A DNA stretch of 50,480 nucleotides. Source: Aquirhabdus sp. GTDB lineage: Bacteria > Pseudomonadota > Gammaproteobacteria > Pseudomonadales > Moraxellaceae. Below, one piece after another: positions 1 through 7,168 of this stretch (its first letter is position 1; each line of letters begins with the position of its first letter). The notes beneath the pieces are model-generated. The model did no database searches. It saw only the letters and a list, made by a program, of their open reading frames with translations, and was not told where the DNA came from. A program made the translations under genes and the position numbers. The DNA lies in the NCBI GenBank assembly GCA_030149815.1, contig JASLHI010000042.1:1-50480 (forward strand), in the 5' to 3' direction.

Positions 1-85
1 GATCCCATCCCGAACTCAGAAGTGAAACCTCTTTGCGCCGATGGTAGTGTGGCATTCGCCATGTGAGAGTAGGGCATCCTCAGCT
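1..85 (+). rRNA. rrf: 5S ribosomal RNA, 3' part (5' end outside window)
   Basis: The first 85 bases match the conserved body and 3' arm of gammaproteobacterial 5S rRNA, including GATCCCATCCCGAACTCAG, GTGAAACC and the GATGGTAGTGTGG loop. The start of the molecule lies outside the window, so an rRNA operon should sit just upstream on the plus strand. The exact 3' end is placed where the closing helix should end, shortly before the terminator, and is uncertain by a few bases. Confidence 0.93.
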
Positions 86-97
86 CATTTATTCCTA

Positions 98-132
98 AGC
101 CCCCCAACTTTAATTAGTTGGGGGGCTTTTAT
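98..132 (+). terminator. Rho-independent terminator of the rRNA operon
   Basis: GCCCCCCAACT and AGTTGGGGGGC form an 11-bp GC-rich stem around a TTAATT loop, followed by a T run. It directly follows the 5S rRNA. Confidence 0.93.
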
Positions 133-175
133 TTGGGGCTGCCCAAACTGGGCTACATTTTCACTATGATTCTGT

Positions 176-227
176 TTTAACCTAACAGCGTAGAGGTTTA
201 TAATTACTCCTGTTATTTAATTATAAA
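176..227 (+). promoter_or_regulatory. Likely bfr promoter with a 10-bp inverted repeat
   Basis: A perfect TATAAT lies at 199-204 with a weak -35 (TTTAAC) at 176-181. An exact inverted repeat, TTTATAATTA at 197-206 and TAATTATAAA at 218-227, is separated by 11 bases. It covers the -10 and the start of the leader, so it could bind a repressor or fold in the mRNA. It does not resemble a full Fur box to me. Which regulator, if any, binds here is unknown. Confidence 0.4.
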
Positions 228-241
228 AAGGGAGTAAGACC

Positions 242-727
242 ATGGCATTACGCGGCGATCCTCAAGTTATTGCTTTTCTAAATAAAGTTCTTTTAAATGA
301 ACTGACAGCGATTAATCAATATTTTTTGCATTCTAAAATGTTCAAGAATTGGGGCATTACCAAGCTTGCTGAGCATGAATGGCATGAGTCTATTGATGAG
401 ATGAAACATGCTGATCGTCTCATTGAACGTATTTTATTTTTAGAAGGACTGCCTAATTTACAACAGCTCGGTAAATTAAGGATTGGTGAAGATGTTAAAG
501 AAATCTTGACCAGTGATTTAGCGATGGAAATGAATGCGCATCCTGATTTGAAAGATGCGATTGAGCATTGTGAAAAAGTTCGGGATTATGTGAGCCGAGA
601 TCTCTTTAGTGATATTTTAGAAAGCGAAGAGGAACATATTGATTGGCTACAAACTCAGTTAGAGCTCATTGAACGTATAGGTATTCAAAACTATACTCAA
701 ACTCAACTTGGTTCTGATGCAACTTAA
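242..727 (+). CDS. bfr: Bacterioferritin
   Basis: This 161-residue protein aligns along its whole length with E. coli Bfr, shifted by two residues. It should form the 24-subunit cage that oxidises ferrous iron and stores it as a mineral in the cytosol. The di-iron ferroxidase ligands are all present (E20, E53, H56, E96, E129, H132), and M54 is the expected haem ligand. The sequence keeps the NELTAINQYFLH and DEMKHADR blocks. The start is supported by GGGAG eight bases upstream. It is a single-gene unit with its own probable promoter. Acinetobacter-type genomes often have several bacterioferritins, so this may not be the only one. Confidence 0.95.
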   Translation: MALRGDPQVIAFLNKVLLNELTAINQYFLHSKMFKNWGITKLAEHEWHESIDEMKHADRLIERILFLEGLPNLQQLGKLRIGEDVKEILTSDLAMEMNAHPDLKDAIEHCEKVRDYVSRDLFSDILESEEEHIDWLQTQLELIERIGIQNYTQTQLGSDAT

Positions 728-749
728 TAGACAATCATTGGTTTAGCAT

Positions 750-777
750 AAAAAAAGTCCGCCGGGGGAGGCGGACT
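750..777 (-). terminator. Hairpin terminator facing the minus strand
   Basis: AGTCCGCC and GGCGGACT form an 8-bp stem. Read on the minus strand it is followed by seven T residues; on the plus strand there is no T run. It therefore serves the minus-strand lipoprotein gene, whose stop codon is about 200 bases upstream in that direction, leaving a rather long 3' untranslated stretch. It may also stop bfr read-through inefficiently. Confidence 0.7.
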
Positions 778-979
778 GAAAAGGGGTTTCGTTGTCTTAA
801 TCGACATGTTCATTATACGACAACGATGAATTTTGCAATGTAGCGTAGCTGTTTTTTCTATGTAAACATATGTCATTTATTTGATCAAGATTACGCTTTT
901 GTACACACTTTCTGCATATTTTTGTCATTAATCCTCTCTACATTGAACAGCCTTTATATAAATTAAACTGGTTGATTGG

Positions 980-1537
980 CTAAGTTGGTTTAACCATCTT
1001 ATTAATTTGAGTAATCTGTTGAGTTAAGAACGTTTGCAATTCATTATAACTTTGCATGTCTACGTCATCGCCAATGCGGACCGTAATGGTGATAAGTTGC
1101 TGATTGATTGGTGCGAGATATAACTCAATGCGTTGCCTTTGGTTATTTTGATCTCGAGTATGATACGTTGTATGAAGGAAATCTGTTTCTGCCAGTTGTA
1201 ATAGATCGTCATCAGCAGGATGAATTAAACTCGATTGAGCTGCGAAAATCTGTTTTTCAACTTGTTGTTTGAATGCCTCAAAATTATTGTTCAACGAAGA
1301 TTGCGAAGTTGATGTGAGTTTTGTAGGCGTGCGTGTGATTTCAACACTGCCCAGTGGCGACTCGAAGCGTTGTGTTTCTGCTGTTTTTATTTCGACGGGG
1401 TGCCATTCTGCGAGTGATGCTTCTGGTGACTGAATGAGCGTAATTGTGACATGCTTTGCAGCCTCTTCACGTGACATACAGCCATTCAGCAGAACTAGGC
1501 AGATGCATACGGAAAATGCAAATAATCTCTTTTCCAT
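980..1537 (-). CDS. Putative lipoprotein of unknown function
   Basis: The 185-residue product starts with a short positive stretch, a hydrophobic core and a lipobox ending LNGC, with C20 as the predicted acylated cysteine. The rest is soluble, with no motif I recognise. The layout (lipoprotein of about 180 residues with a mixed alpha/beta pattern) loosely recalls DcrB-like proteins, but that is only an impression. The gene stands alone, with a terminator-like hairpin about 200 bases downstream. Confidence 0.75.
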   Translation of the reverse strand: MEKRLFAFSVCICLVLLNGCMSREEAAKHVTITLIQSPEASLAEWHPVEIKTAETQRFESPLGSVEITRTPTKLTSTSQSSLNNNFEAFKQQVEKQIFAAQSSLIHPADDDLLQLAETDFLHTTYHTRDQNNQRQRIELYLAPINQQLITITVRIGDDVDMQSYNELQTFLTQQITQINKMVKPT

Positions 1538-1655
1538 GAGCTGATGCTCTCTTTATTAAATGCGATCATTTTATACTTTTTTGACCATAAAATGATCACC
1601 ATCAAGACATCTAAATTCACAACAGTCTATAGTTGGAATGACTCCCACTCTAGTT

Positions 1656-1800
1656 CTAGTGTTTAGGCTTTTTTGATCGACCTTTGACTTTAAGGTCTTT
1701 AATCACAGCAATAATGTCATCGCTTGCTAACGCGTTTTTATTTCATTCATGGCTGCATTATGGGCAAATCACCGTCTTCATAGGTATATTCGGATTGGCT
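1656..1800 (-). pseudogene. Decayed 3' remnant of an unidentified gene
   Basis: Between the lipoprotein gene and rbgA is a 329-base stretch without an intact gene. On the minus strand from about 1738 down to a TAG at 1656-1658 it reads NALASDDIIAVIKDLKVKGR, then a lysine-rich tail. Upstream it shifts frame to MNEIK (ATG at 1748-1750) and then to a YEDGDLP segment. Each piece looks like protein, but single-base frameshifts break it. I do not recognise the family. The rest of the gap shows nothing. Confidence 0.4.
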
Positions 1801-1866
1801 ATTTCATTCTAAATGACGAGCTCACTGCCTTAATAAAAAAATCGCTATTTTGAGATTATATGCATC

Positions 1867-2820
1867 CTATTTTTGCAATGGTGGTGTAGGACGGCGCTTT
1901 TTCTTGCCTGCGAGATGGGCTTCTTTTTTAGCTTCACGTTCAATCTTGGCTTCTTGCGCGAGCACTTCTTCAAGTTCAGCCATTTCTGGGGTTTCAAAGC
2001 TGATTCTGCCAAGCAGTGGCTTGCGAATATCATGGATAACCATTTCCCCTAGACGGGTATAGTCGACGCATTTACCGCTTGAGAAATAGCGTTTTTTAAC
2101 TCCGACAATTTCAAAGAAATCCATAGCATCTGCAGGAAGTTCTTCTAGACCATAACGTTCTTTTACGCGTTCTGGATAAGCTTGAATGAGATAATCCATT
2201 GCGTAGCAGGCGATGTCATCAAAGGTCACGGCGGTGTTTTTAATCGCGCCTGTAATTGCAAGGCGATAGGCTGAGTTTTGATTGTGGAACTTCGGCCATA
2301 AAATTCCTGGTGTGTCGAACAGCACGATTTCTTCATCAAGTTTGATGCGCTGTTGGGCTTTGGTGACGGCGGGTTCATTACCTGTCACGGTAATTTTGCG
2401 GCCTTTGAGGATGTTAATTAGCGTTGATTTTCCGACGTTGGGGATACCAACGATCATGGCTTTGATATTGCGAACTTGGCTTGCGGTACGTGGCACGAGT
2501 TGGTGGCAGAGGTCAGTCAGGGCTTGGACACGCAGATGCTGACTAGAGTTGATAGCCAGAGTTTTAACCGTTGGATTTTTTTCGAAATAAGCTATCCAAT
2601 GCTTTGTGATTTCAGGATCGGCGAGGTCGTCTTTATTGAGGAGTTTGATTCGCGGAATATTGCCTGAAAATTCAGCAATCACAGGGTTTTGGCTGCTGTA
2701 GGGAATGCGTGCATCCAACACTTCAATCATCACATCAATATTTGGCAGCAGTTCTTTAATGTCGTTGGTTGCTTTGCTCATGTGGCCGGGAAACCAATTG
2801 AGATTTGTTTTTGGATTCAT
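1867..2820 (-). CDS. rbgA: Ribosome biogenesis GTPase, RbgA/YlqF type
   Basis: This 317-residue protein is a circularly permuted GTPase: the G4 motif NKDD (62-65) comes before the P-loop GIPNVGKS (125-132) and the G3 motif DTPG (169-172). The N-terminal WFPGHM signature (9-14) is typical of the RbgA/YlqF family, which assists late assembly of the large ribosomal subunit. The basic C-terminal tail (KKKRRP) fits RNA binding. In gammaproteobacteria the role is less studied than in Bacillus, so the function is by family. It is transcribed alone, with prpF upstream on the same strand beyond a terminator. Confidence 0.85.
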   Translation of the reverse strand: MNPKTNLNWFPGHMSKATNDIKELLPNIDVMIEVLDARIPYSSQNPVIAEFSGNIPRIKLLNKDDLADPEITKHWIAYFEKNPTVKTLAINSSQHLRVQALTDLCHQLVPRTASQVRNIKAMIVGIPNVGKSTLINILKGRKITVTGNEPAVTKAQQRIKLDEEIVLFDTPGILWPKFHNQNSAYRLAITGAIKNTAVTFDDIACYAMDYLIQAYPERVKERYGLEELPADAMDFFEIVGVKKRYFSSGKCVDYTRLGEMVIHDIRKPLLGRISFETPEMAELEEVLAQEAKIEREAKKEAHLAGKKKRRPTPPLQK

Positions 2821-2904
2821 AACAGACTGACTTTTGATTGAGATGTGAATGTGTTGGTAATATGCGCGATTTTAACATGTTGCAGGGGATTAGGTTGGAG
2901 TCAA

Positions 2905-2937
2905 TAAAAAAGCCCTACTCGTTAGCAGGGCTTTTTT
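2905..2937 (-). terminator. Terminator between prpF and rbgA
   Basis: AAAAAAGCCCT and AGGGCTTTTTT are exact inverted copies around a short loop, giving a U-tract on either strand. It lies 24 bases past the prpF stop codon and isolates prpF from rbgA. Confidence 0.85.
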
Positions 2938-2960
2938 GGGTTTAAATCACTATTTGGATA

Positions 2961-4148
2961 TTAAAACGTATCTGCAGGAATTCGAACCCAGCCTTCCATC
3001 AGAATACGCGCACTGCGGCTCATAATGGCTTTCGTCACGGTCCATTCACCACTGACCAGTTTGGCTTCTGCACCGACACGTAACGTGCCAGATGGATGAC
3101 CAAAACGGACAGCTTGACGTTCACCGCCACCTGCTGCCAAGTTCACTAATGTGCCGGGAACAGCGGCTGCAGTACCAATCGCCACAGCTGCAGTACCCAT
3201 CATCGCATGATGCAGTTTGCCCATTGAGAGCGCGCGGACTAGCAGATCGACTTCTTCTGCTTTAATTTGCTTGCCGCTGGATGCGACATAATCTTTAGGT
3301 TTGGATACAAAAGCGATTTTTGGTGTGTGTTGACGGGTTAGCGCTTCGGCAGGATCTTTAATTAAGCCCATTTTCAATGCGCCTGCAACACGAATTGCCT
3401 CAAATTTGGCGAGTGCTGCTGGATCTGTATTAATCGCTTCGCGTAGCTCTGTGCCTGTGTAGCCAATATCTTCAGCATTCACGAATACAGTGGGGATGCC
3501 TGCGGTAATCATGGTTGCTTTAAATGTGCCGACATTCGGTACTTCGAGGTCATCGATCAGATTGCCAGTCGGGAACATCGAACCGCCATCTTCACTATCA
3601 TCGGATGGATCCATAAATTCGAGAACAATTTCTGCTGCTGGGAAGGTTACGCCATCGAGTTCGAAATCACCTGTTTCTTGTACTTGACCATTGGTGACAG
3701 GGACATGAGCAATGATGGTTTTATGGATATTTGCCTGCCAGATACGCACAGTGCATGTGCCATTTTCAGGAATGCGAGCAGGGTCAACTAGACCTGCTTG
3801 AATCGCAAATGCACCTGCTGCAGTAGACAGATTGCCGCAGTTACCACTCCAATCGACAAACGCCTTATCAATTGAAACCTGACCATACAGATAATCGACA
3901 TCATGTTCAGGTTGGCTGCTTTTGGACAAGATCACGCATTTGCTGGTACTCGATGTTGCTCCGCCCATACCGTCAATATGCGCCGAATATGGGTCTGGGC
4001 TGCCGATCACGCGCATAAAAATCTTGTCACGTACTGCGCCTGCGACTTGTGCAGCTTCTGGTAAGTCTTGTAGGCGGAAAAAAACACCTTTACTGGTCCC
4101 GCCACGAATATAAGTTGCAGGGATTTTGATTTGAGGGGCGTGTGTCAT
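2961..4148 (-). CDS. prpF: 2-methylaconitate cis-trans isomerase PrpF
   Basis: The product, 395 residues from the chosen ATG, is a PrpF-family isomerase. It has the N-terminal YIRGGTSKGVFF block, the DGMGGATSSTSK block and the WSGNCGNLSTAAGAFA region of this fold. In the AcnD-type methylcitrate cycle AcnD makes the trans isomer of 2-methylaconitate and PrpF returns it to the cis form for hydration. The ATG at 4148 starts with the family-typical MTHAPQIKIPATYIRGG; the longer reading from a GTG at 4217 adds 23 poor residues. No strong ribosome binding site is visible. It lies more than 5 kb from acnD, its functional partner, and directly downstream of rluA, so it may be read from that unit. Confidence 0.92.
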   Translation of the reverse strand: MTHAPQIKIPATYIRGGTSKGVFFRLQDLPEAAQVAGAVRDKIFMRVIGSPDPYSAHIDGMGGATSSTSKCVILSKSSQPEHDVDYLYGQVSIDKAFVDWSGNCGNLSTAAGAFAIQAGLVDPARIPENGTCTVRIWQANIHKTIIAHVPVTNGQVQETGDFELDGVTFPAAEIVLEFMDPSDDSEDGGSMFPTGNLIDDLEVPNVGTFKATMITAGIPTVFVNAEDIGYTGTELREAINTDPAALAKFEAIRVAGALKMGLIKDPAEALTRQHTPKIAFVSKPKDYVASSGKQIKAEEVDLLVRALSMGKLHHAMMGTAAVAIGTAAAVPGTLVNLAAGGGERQAVRFGHPSGTLRVGAEAKLVSGEWTVTKAIMSRSARILMEGWVRIPADTF

Positions 4149-4243
4149 AAGGATTAAATGTGTTAGTTGAATTGGAGCAATTATAGCGACTTTTATGATG
4201 CCCATGCGGTTTTGCACAACAGTAAACTCATGGGCTGGTTATC

Positions 4244-4909
4244 CTAAAATGGTGCGTTTGATTCTAATTCCAAGAAATGACCTAACAACGGATGTTCAAG
4301 CGCCAAATAGCTGGCATGTAATGCGAGGCGATTTAATGGACTTCGGGTCGGTTCTGGGTGATAGAGTTTATCGCCTGTAATGGGATGTCCAATGTGTGCC
4401 AGATGGACGCGCAGTTGATGCGAACGCCCCGTAATCGGCTCAAGCAAAATACGGCTAATGTCTTGCTCAGCATCATAGGCAAGATGCTGATATAAGGTTT
4501 GGGCGAGTTTGCCGATTTCAAAATCGACTTTTTGTTTCGGGCGATTGGGCCAGTCGGTGATGAGTGGGGCTTCGATGCTGCCTTGTCCTGCTAAATGTCC
4601 TTGAACCAGTGCGATGTAGTTTTTTTTGACCGTTCGGGCTTGAAACATTTTGCTGATGGCGACTTCGGCGTCGCGGTGTTTGGCAAACATGAGAATGCCT
4701 GATGTTGCCATGTCTAGACGGTGGGTGACTTTTGCTTGTGGGAATTTTTCTAAGATACGCAAATAGGCACTGTCTTGATGTTCTGGTAAACGCCCCATGA
4801 CGGACAATAATTCCGCGGGTTTATCAATGACAATCAGGTCATCGTCTTCATAGAGAATCTGCAATGGCTCTTGTGGCGGCGTGTAAACGAAGTTGTCGTT
4901 GAGAGGCAT
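4244..4909 (-). CDS. rluA: RluA-type dual-specificity rRNA/tRNA pseudouridine synthase
   Basis: At 221 residues it matches E. coli RluA in length and sequence: NPPQEP-like N terminus (TPPQEPLQILY), the catalytic block HRLDMATSG with D66 as the nucleophile, DWPNRPKQKV, and PITGRSHQLRVHL. RluA makes pseudouridine at 23S rRNA 746 and at position 32 of several tRNAs. No S4 domain is present, as expected for RluA. prpF follows on the same strand after 95 bases, so the two could share a transcript, although this is not their usual arrangement. Confidence 0.9.
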   Translation of the reverse strand: MPLNDNFVYTPPQEPLQILYEDDDLIVIDKPAELLSVMGRLPEHQDSAYLRILEKFPQAKVTHRLDMATSGILMFAKHRDAEVAISKMFQARTVKKNYIALVQGHLAGQGSIEAPLITDWPNRPKQKVDFEIGKLAQTLYQHLAYDAEQDISRILLEPITGRSHQLRVHLAHIGHPITGDKLYHPEPTRSPLNRLALHASYLALEHPLLGHFLELESNAPF

Positions 4910-4998
4910 GGGAGTGAAGAACGAGATGAATAAACGATGCGCAACATAGCAATGCAGGACTAGCGTGTCAACGGATTAGGTTAACGATTGAGTACTGC

Positions 4999-5041
4999 GA
5001 AGTGTATCGTGCTGTATCGTGAATACAGTGCGATACACTTC
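4999..5041. repeat. Long two-tier stem-loop between the VOC gene and rluA
   Basis: An 11-bp outer stem (GAAGTGTATCG at 4999-5009 with CGATACACTTC at 5031-5041) encloses a TG bulge on each side and a 6-bp inner stem (CTGTAT/ATACAG). No T run follows on either strand. It may be an mRNA processing or stability element, or a member of a dispersed repeat family. Confidence 0.6.
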
Positions 5042-5082
5042 AAGCGTGCTAGTGATCACGATGAATATCGTGTTGGAGCAGT

Positions 5083-5475
5083 TTACTTAGGGCGATAGAT
5101 TGCGCAGAGTTTGTTGCCATCTGGATCACGAACGTAGGCAAGGTGCATCGCGCCTAGACTGCCTTGGCGTAAGCCTGGTGCATCTTCAATCGAGATACCG
5201 CCGTGTGCGACTGCTGTGTCATGGAATGCGATAACTTGTTCGGGAGAGTTGCATTTGAAGCCGATGGTTGCGCCATTGGCATAGGTTGCTTCTTCGCCGT
5301 TGATTGGTTCGCTCACGCCAAAAGAAGCGCCATCGTGGCGGTAAAAAAGTCGTGTATGACCTGTCGGTGCTTTGTTGATCACTGCTTCGCCTGCGCCGAG
5401 TACGCCAAGCACTGCATTGTAAAATTGCTTGGATCGTTCAATGTCGTTCGATCCGACCATGATGTGATTAAACAT
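5083..5475 (-). CDS. VOC (glyoxalase/bleomycin-resistance fold) family protein
   Basis: This 130-residue single-domain protein has the VOC pattern: MFNHIMVGSNDIERSKQFY at the N terminus and VRDPDGNKLCAIYRP at the C terminus, forming two paired beta-alpha-beta-beta-beta modules. The first metal-type histidine (H4) is present. The closing motif has DPDGNKLCAI where many members have a glutamate after the NK/N pair, so metal binding and enzymatic activity are open. A strong AAGGAGAG site seven bases upstream fixes the start. Proteins like this in Acinetobacter are annotated only as VOC family; the substrate cannot be read from sequence. Confidence 0.85.
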   Translation of the reverse strand: MFNHIMVGSNDIERSKQFYNAVLGVLGAGEAVINKAPTGHTRLFYRHDGASFGVSEPINGEEATYANGATIGFKCNSPEQVIAFHDTAVAHGGISIEDAPGLRQGSLGAMHLAYVRDPDGNKLCAIYRPK

Positions 5476-5586
5476 GTATTCTCTCCTTGATTTCCGACGC
5501 CATGTCGAGGGTGACTGTTGGCGAAGGATATTATCATTGGGATGGAGGTAGGGTGTGAACTTGAGAGTCGAGGTGTTTAAGTCTGT

Positions 5587-5604
5587 GCTGGGGCGAGCCC
5601 CAGC
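5587..5604 (-). terminator. GC-rich hairpin at the 3' end of the HEPN gene
   Basis: GCTGGGGC and GCCCCAGC form a perfect 8-bp stem with a 2-base loop, four bases past the stop codon of the HEPN-motif gene. No clear U-tract follows, so it may be a weak terminator or an mRNA end-protecting element. Confidence 0.45.
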
Positions 5605-5608
5605 TTGT

Positions 5609-6703
5609 CTAAAGTTCCTTTAATTGAATATCATCATATGTCTCAAACTCCGTTTCCCATTTGCTGAAACCAGGAATACGAACTGGAGATCTCCAATGAG
5701 ATACTGTTGTCTCTTTTAGATTATCAACTTTTGCCATCGCAATAGTAGGCATGTTAGAGCGACCATTCTCATTAGCCAAATACCTTGTAATAAGCTGACA
5801 GTCATACCCTGTAGATACTAAAGCTAATAACTTTGAAATCGCCATTAGAGATGATTTCACACCCTCCCGAGATGGAGTTTTTCCCGTGTGTTGAAACGCA
5901 TTTCTCTCAAATCTAGCTACATTCAAATCTCGATATAACTCTTCATCGATGATATTGAGGGTAAATAATAATTCGATTCGATGAGCAAATCCCCATTGCT
6001 GAGATTCAAGAAATTTTTTCCGTTTTGGAATGGAGCTATCTTTTGTTTGCTCTATTACTTTCTCACACCAAATATTTTCAATGATCTGCTCAACTGATAT
6101 CCACGCATGGGTCATTGACTCTCTAAATTGCGAAGTAAGAAAGTACGTAAAAGCTGTTGTCAATAATGCAGGGGATAAGGTTGGAATAAGAGATAAGATC
6201 CGACTTCCAACGTTATATGCTGATTCAAAATCATCTGCCAATATCTGTGGAGGGCTATAAAGCTTAATATTGTACAAACTACCTGCTCCCTTCTCACCGA
6301 TTGCACGATGTAACTCAGCGTTGTCTCCAAAACAATACTCATGTCTATAGTATCCACAATTTGCGATATGCCCTAATGATAGGTCGTTGGGCGAGACAGC
6401 TTCGATATACAATCCACCAATGAAGCAAGCTGCAATAATCCTATTAAACTCATCTAATGCCGTGTTTGTATCAGCGTATTCTTTTAAATACGGTAAAATA
6501 AGACTGCCGTCATATCCTAAGCAAAGTGTAAATGGTTCGATAAGATCTACATCAATAAAGCGGGTTGCTCTATGCAACTTTACATAGTTATAGTTTGAAC
6601 TATTGATTTGGTCTGTCGTACATTGCCATTTATCACTCTCGTCTCTCAAAATCAAACGAAAAGGCTTTGGGTTTGCAATAACTATTGGATGTACGTTTCC
6701 CAT
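5609..6703 (-). CDS. Uncharacterised protein with a C-terminal HEPN-type RNxxxH motif
   Basis: The 364-residue product has no signal peptide and no membrane segment. The N-terminal half (about 1-170) is not recognisable to me. The second half (about 180-300) is predicted helical and contains RNAFQH at 267-272, matching the R-N-x3-H active-site motif of HEPN ribonucleases, set in a long helix as in Apea-type HEPN domains. Such proteins often act in phage defence or toxin systems, but this one has no visible partner gene, antitoxin or nucleotidyltransferase beside it. It sits exactly in the broken junction between the acnD relic and the VOC gene, and it looks more AT-rich than its neighbours, suggesting acquisition. 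Function is inference only. Confidence 0.7.
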   Translation of the reverse strand: MGNVHPIVIANPKPFRLILRDESDKWQCTTDQINSSNYNYVKLHRATRFIDVDLIEPFTLCLGYDGSLILPYLKEYADTNTALDEFNRIIAACFIGGLYIEAVSPNDLSLGHIANCGYYRHEYCFGDNAELHRAIGEKGAGSLYNIKLYSPPQILADDFESAYNVGSRILSLIPTLSPALLTTAFTYFLTSQFRESMTHAWISVEQIIENIWCEKVIEQTKDSSIPKRKKFLESQQWGFAHRIELLFTLNIIDEELYRDLNVARFERNAFQHTGKTPSREGVKSSLMAISKLLALVSTGYDCQLITRYLANENGRSNMPTIAMAKVDNLKETTVSHWRSPVRIPGFSKWETEFETYDDIQLKEL

Positions 6704-6766
6704 TTCTTCAAACCTTAGCTAAAAGTTAATTTCAAACATAGAATTATCAATAATACCCCTTGCTCT

Positions 6767-6800
6767 AAAAAGAAACCCCATCTTTCGACGGGCTTTCTTT
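6767..6800 (-). terminator. Terminator belonging to the acnD relic
   Basis: On the minus strand GAAAGCCCGTC pairs with GATGGGGTTTC around a GAAA loop, with one mismatch and one G-U pair, and is followed by five T residues. It lies just past the relic stop codon, in the same relative place as the terminator after intact acnD. Confidence 0.6.
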
Positions 6801-6821
6801 AACTTAACCTGTAGCTTGAAT

Positions 6822-6969
6822 TTAAGCTACAGCACCTTCCAAGAAGTCCTGTGCAAAGTACTGGAACATGGCCTGCGTCATAGATCAGCACTTCTTCCGC
6901 AGTATCCAGAAGTGAAGTCACAGGCACTTCAATGGTTTCACTATTCGCATGATAAATGATCAAAGACAG
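6822..6969 (-). pseudogene. acnD: acnD 3'-end relic (last ~50 codons, frameshifted)
   Basis: On the minus strand this reads HANSETIEVPVTSLLDTAEE then VLIYDAG, clearly matching the end of AcnD in this window (RANGETLEVPVTSRLDTAEE, then VLIYEAG). After AGH a 2-base deletion relative to intact acnD shifts the frame, and the ending FAQDFLEGAVA followed by TAA is found in another frame; intact AcnD ends FAQDFLEGNVA. Everything upstream of these ~50 codons is missing. The relic lies upstream of the first solute-binding gene. That is the position expected if a unit made of acnD 3' end plus solute-binding gene was tandemly duplicated. Confidence 0.88.
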
Positions 6970-7032
6970 ATATCTATACATCAGTATAGTATTTCCAATA
7001 CCTAGAAATTTGTATCCTCAATAGAATCTAAG

Positions 7033-7060
7033 TTGACGTTTTTAACTATTAGCGATAAGT
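7033..7060 (+). promoter_or_regulatory. Predicted promoter of the first solute-binding gene
   Basis: TTGACG, a 16-base spacer and ATAAGT occur here and, in the same spacing, upstream of the second copy at 8479-8506, each about 110 bases before the start codon. The flanking 14 bases after the -10 are also conserved (AAGTTTGATCA and AAGTTCGATCA). Conservation in two otherwise diverged upstream regions supports a real promoter or control site. The remainder of the 465-base gap before the gene holds only the acnD relic and its terminator. Confidence 0.45.
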
Positions 7061-7168
7061 TTGATCACACTAAAAAAACAGTTCAGTCTCATTTATAAAT
7101 GGATTTAATGAGATGGCGCCGTTGCTCGTTACGGTATAAAAGACAATGCTTCCAAGGAACGGAGGAAT

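Noticed and set aside
6703..7168. Insertion sequence or attachment site around the HEPN gene
   Set aside because: I found no terminal inverted repeats, no target duplication and no transposase or integrase. Tandem duplication and recombination explain the junction better.
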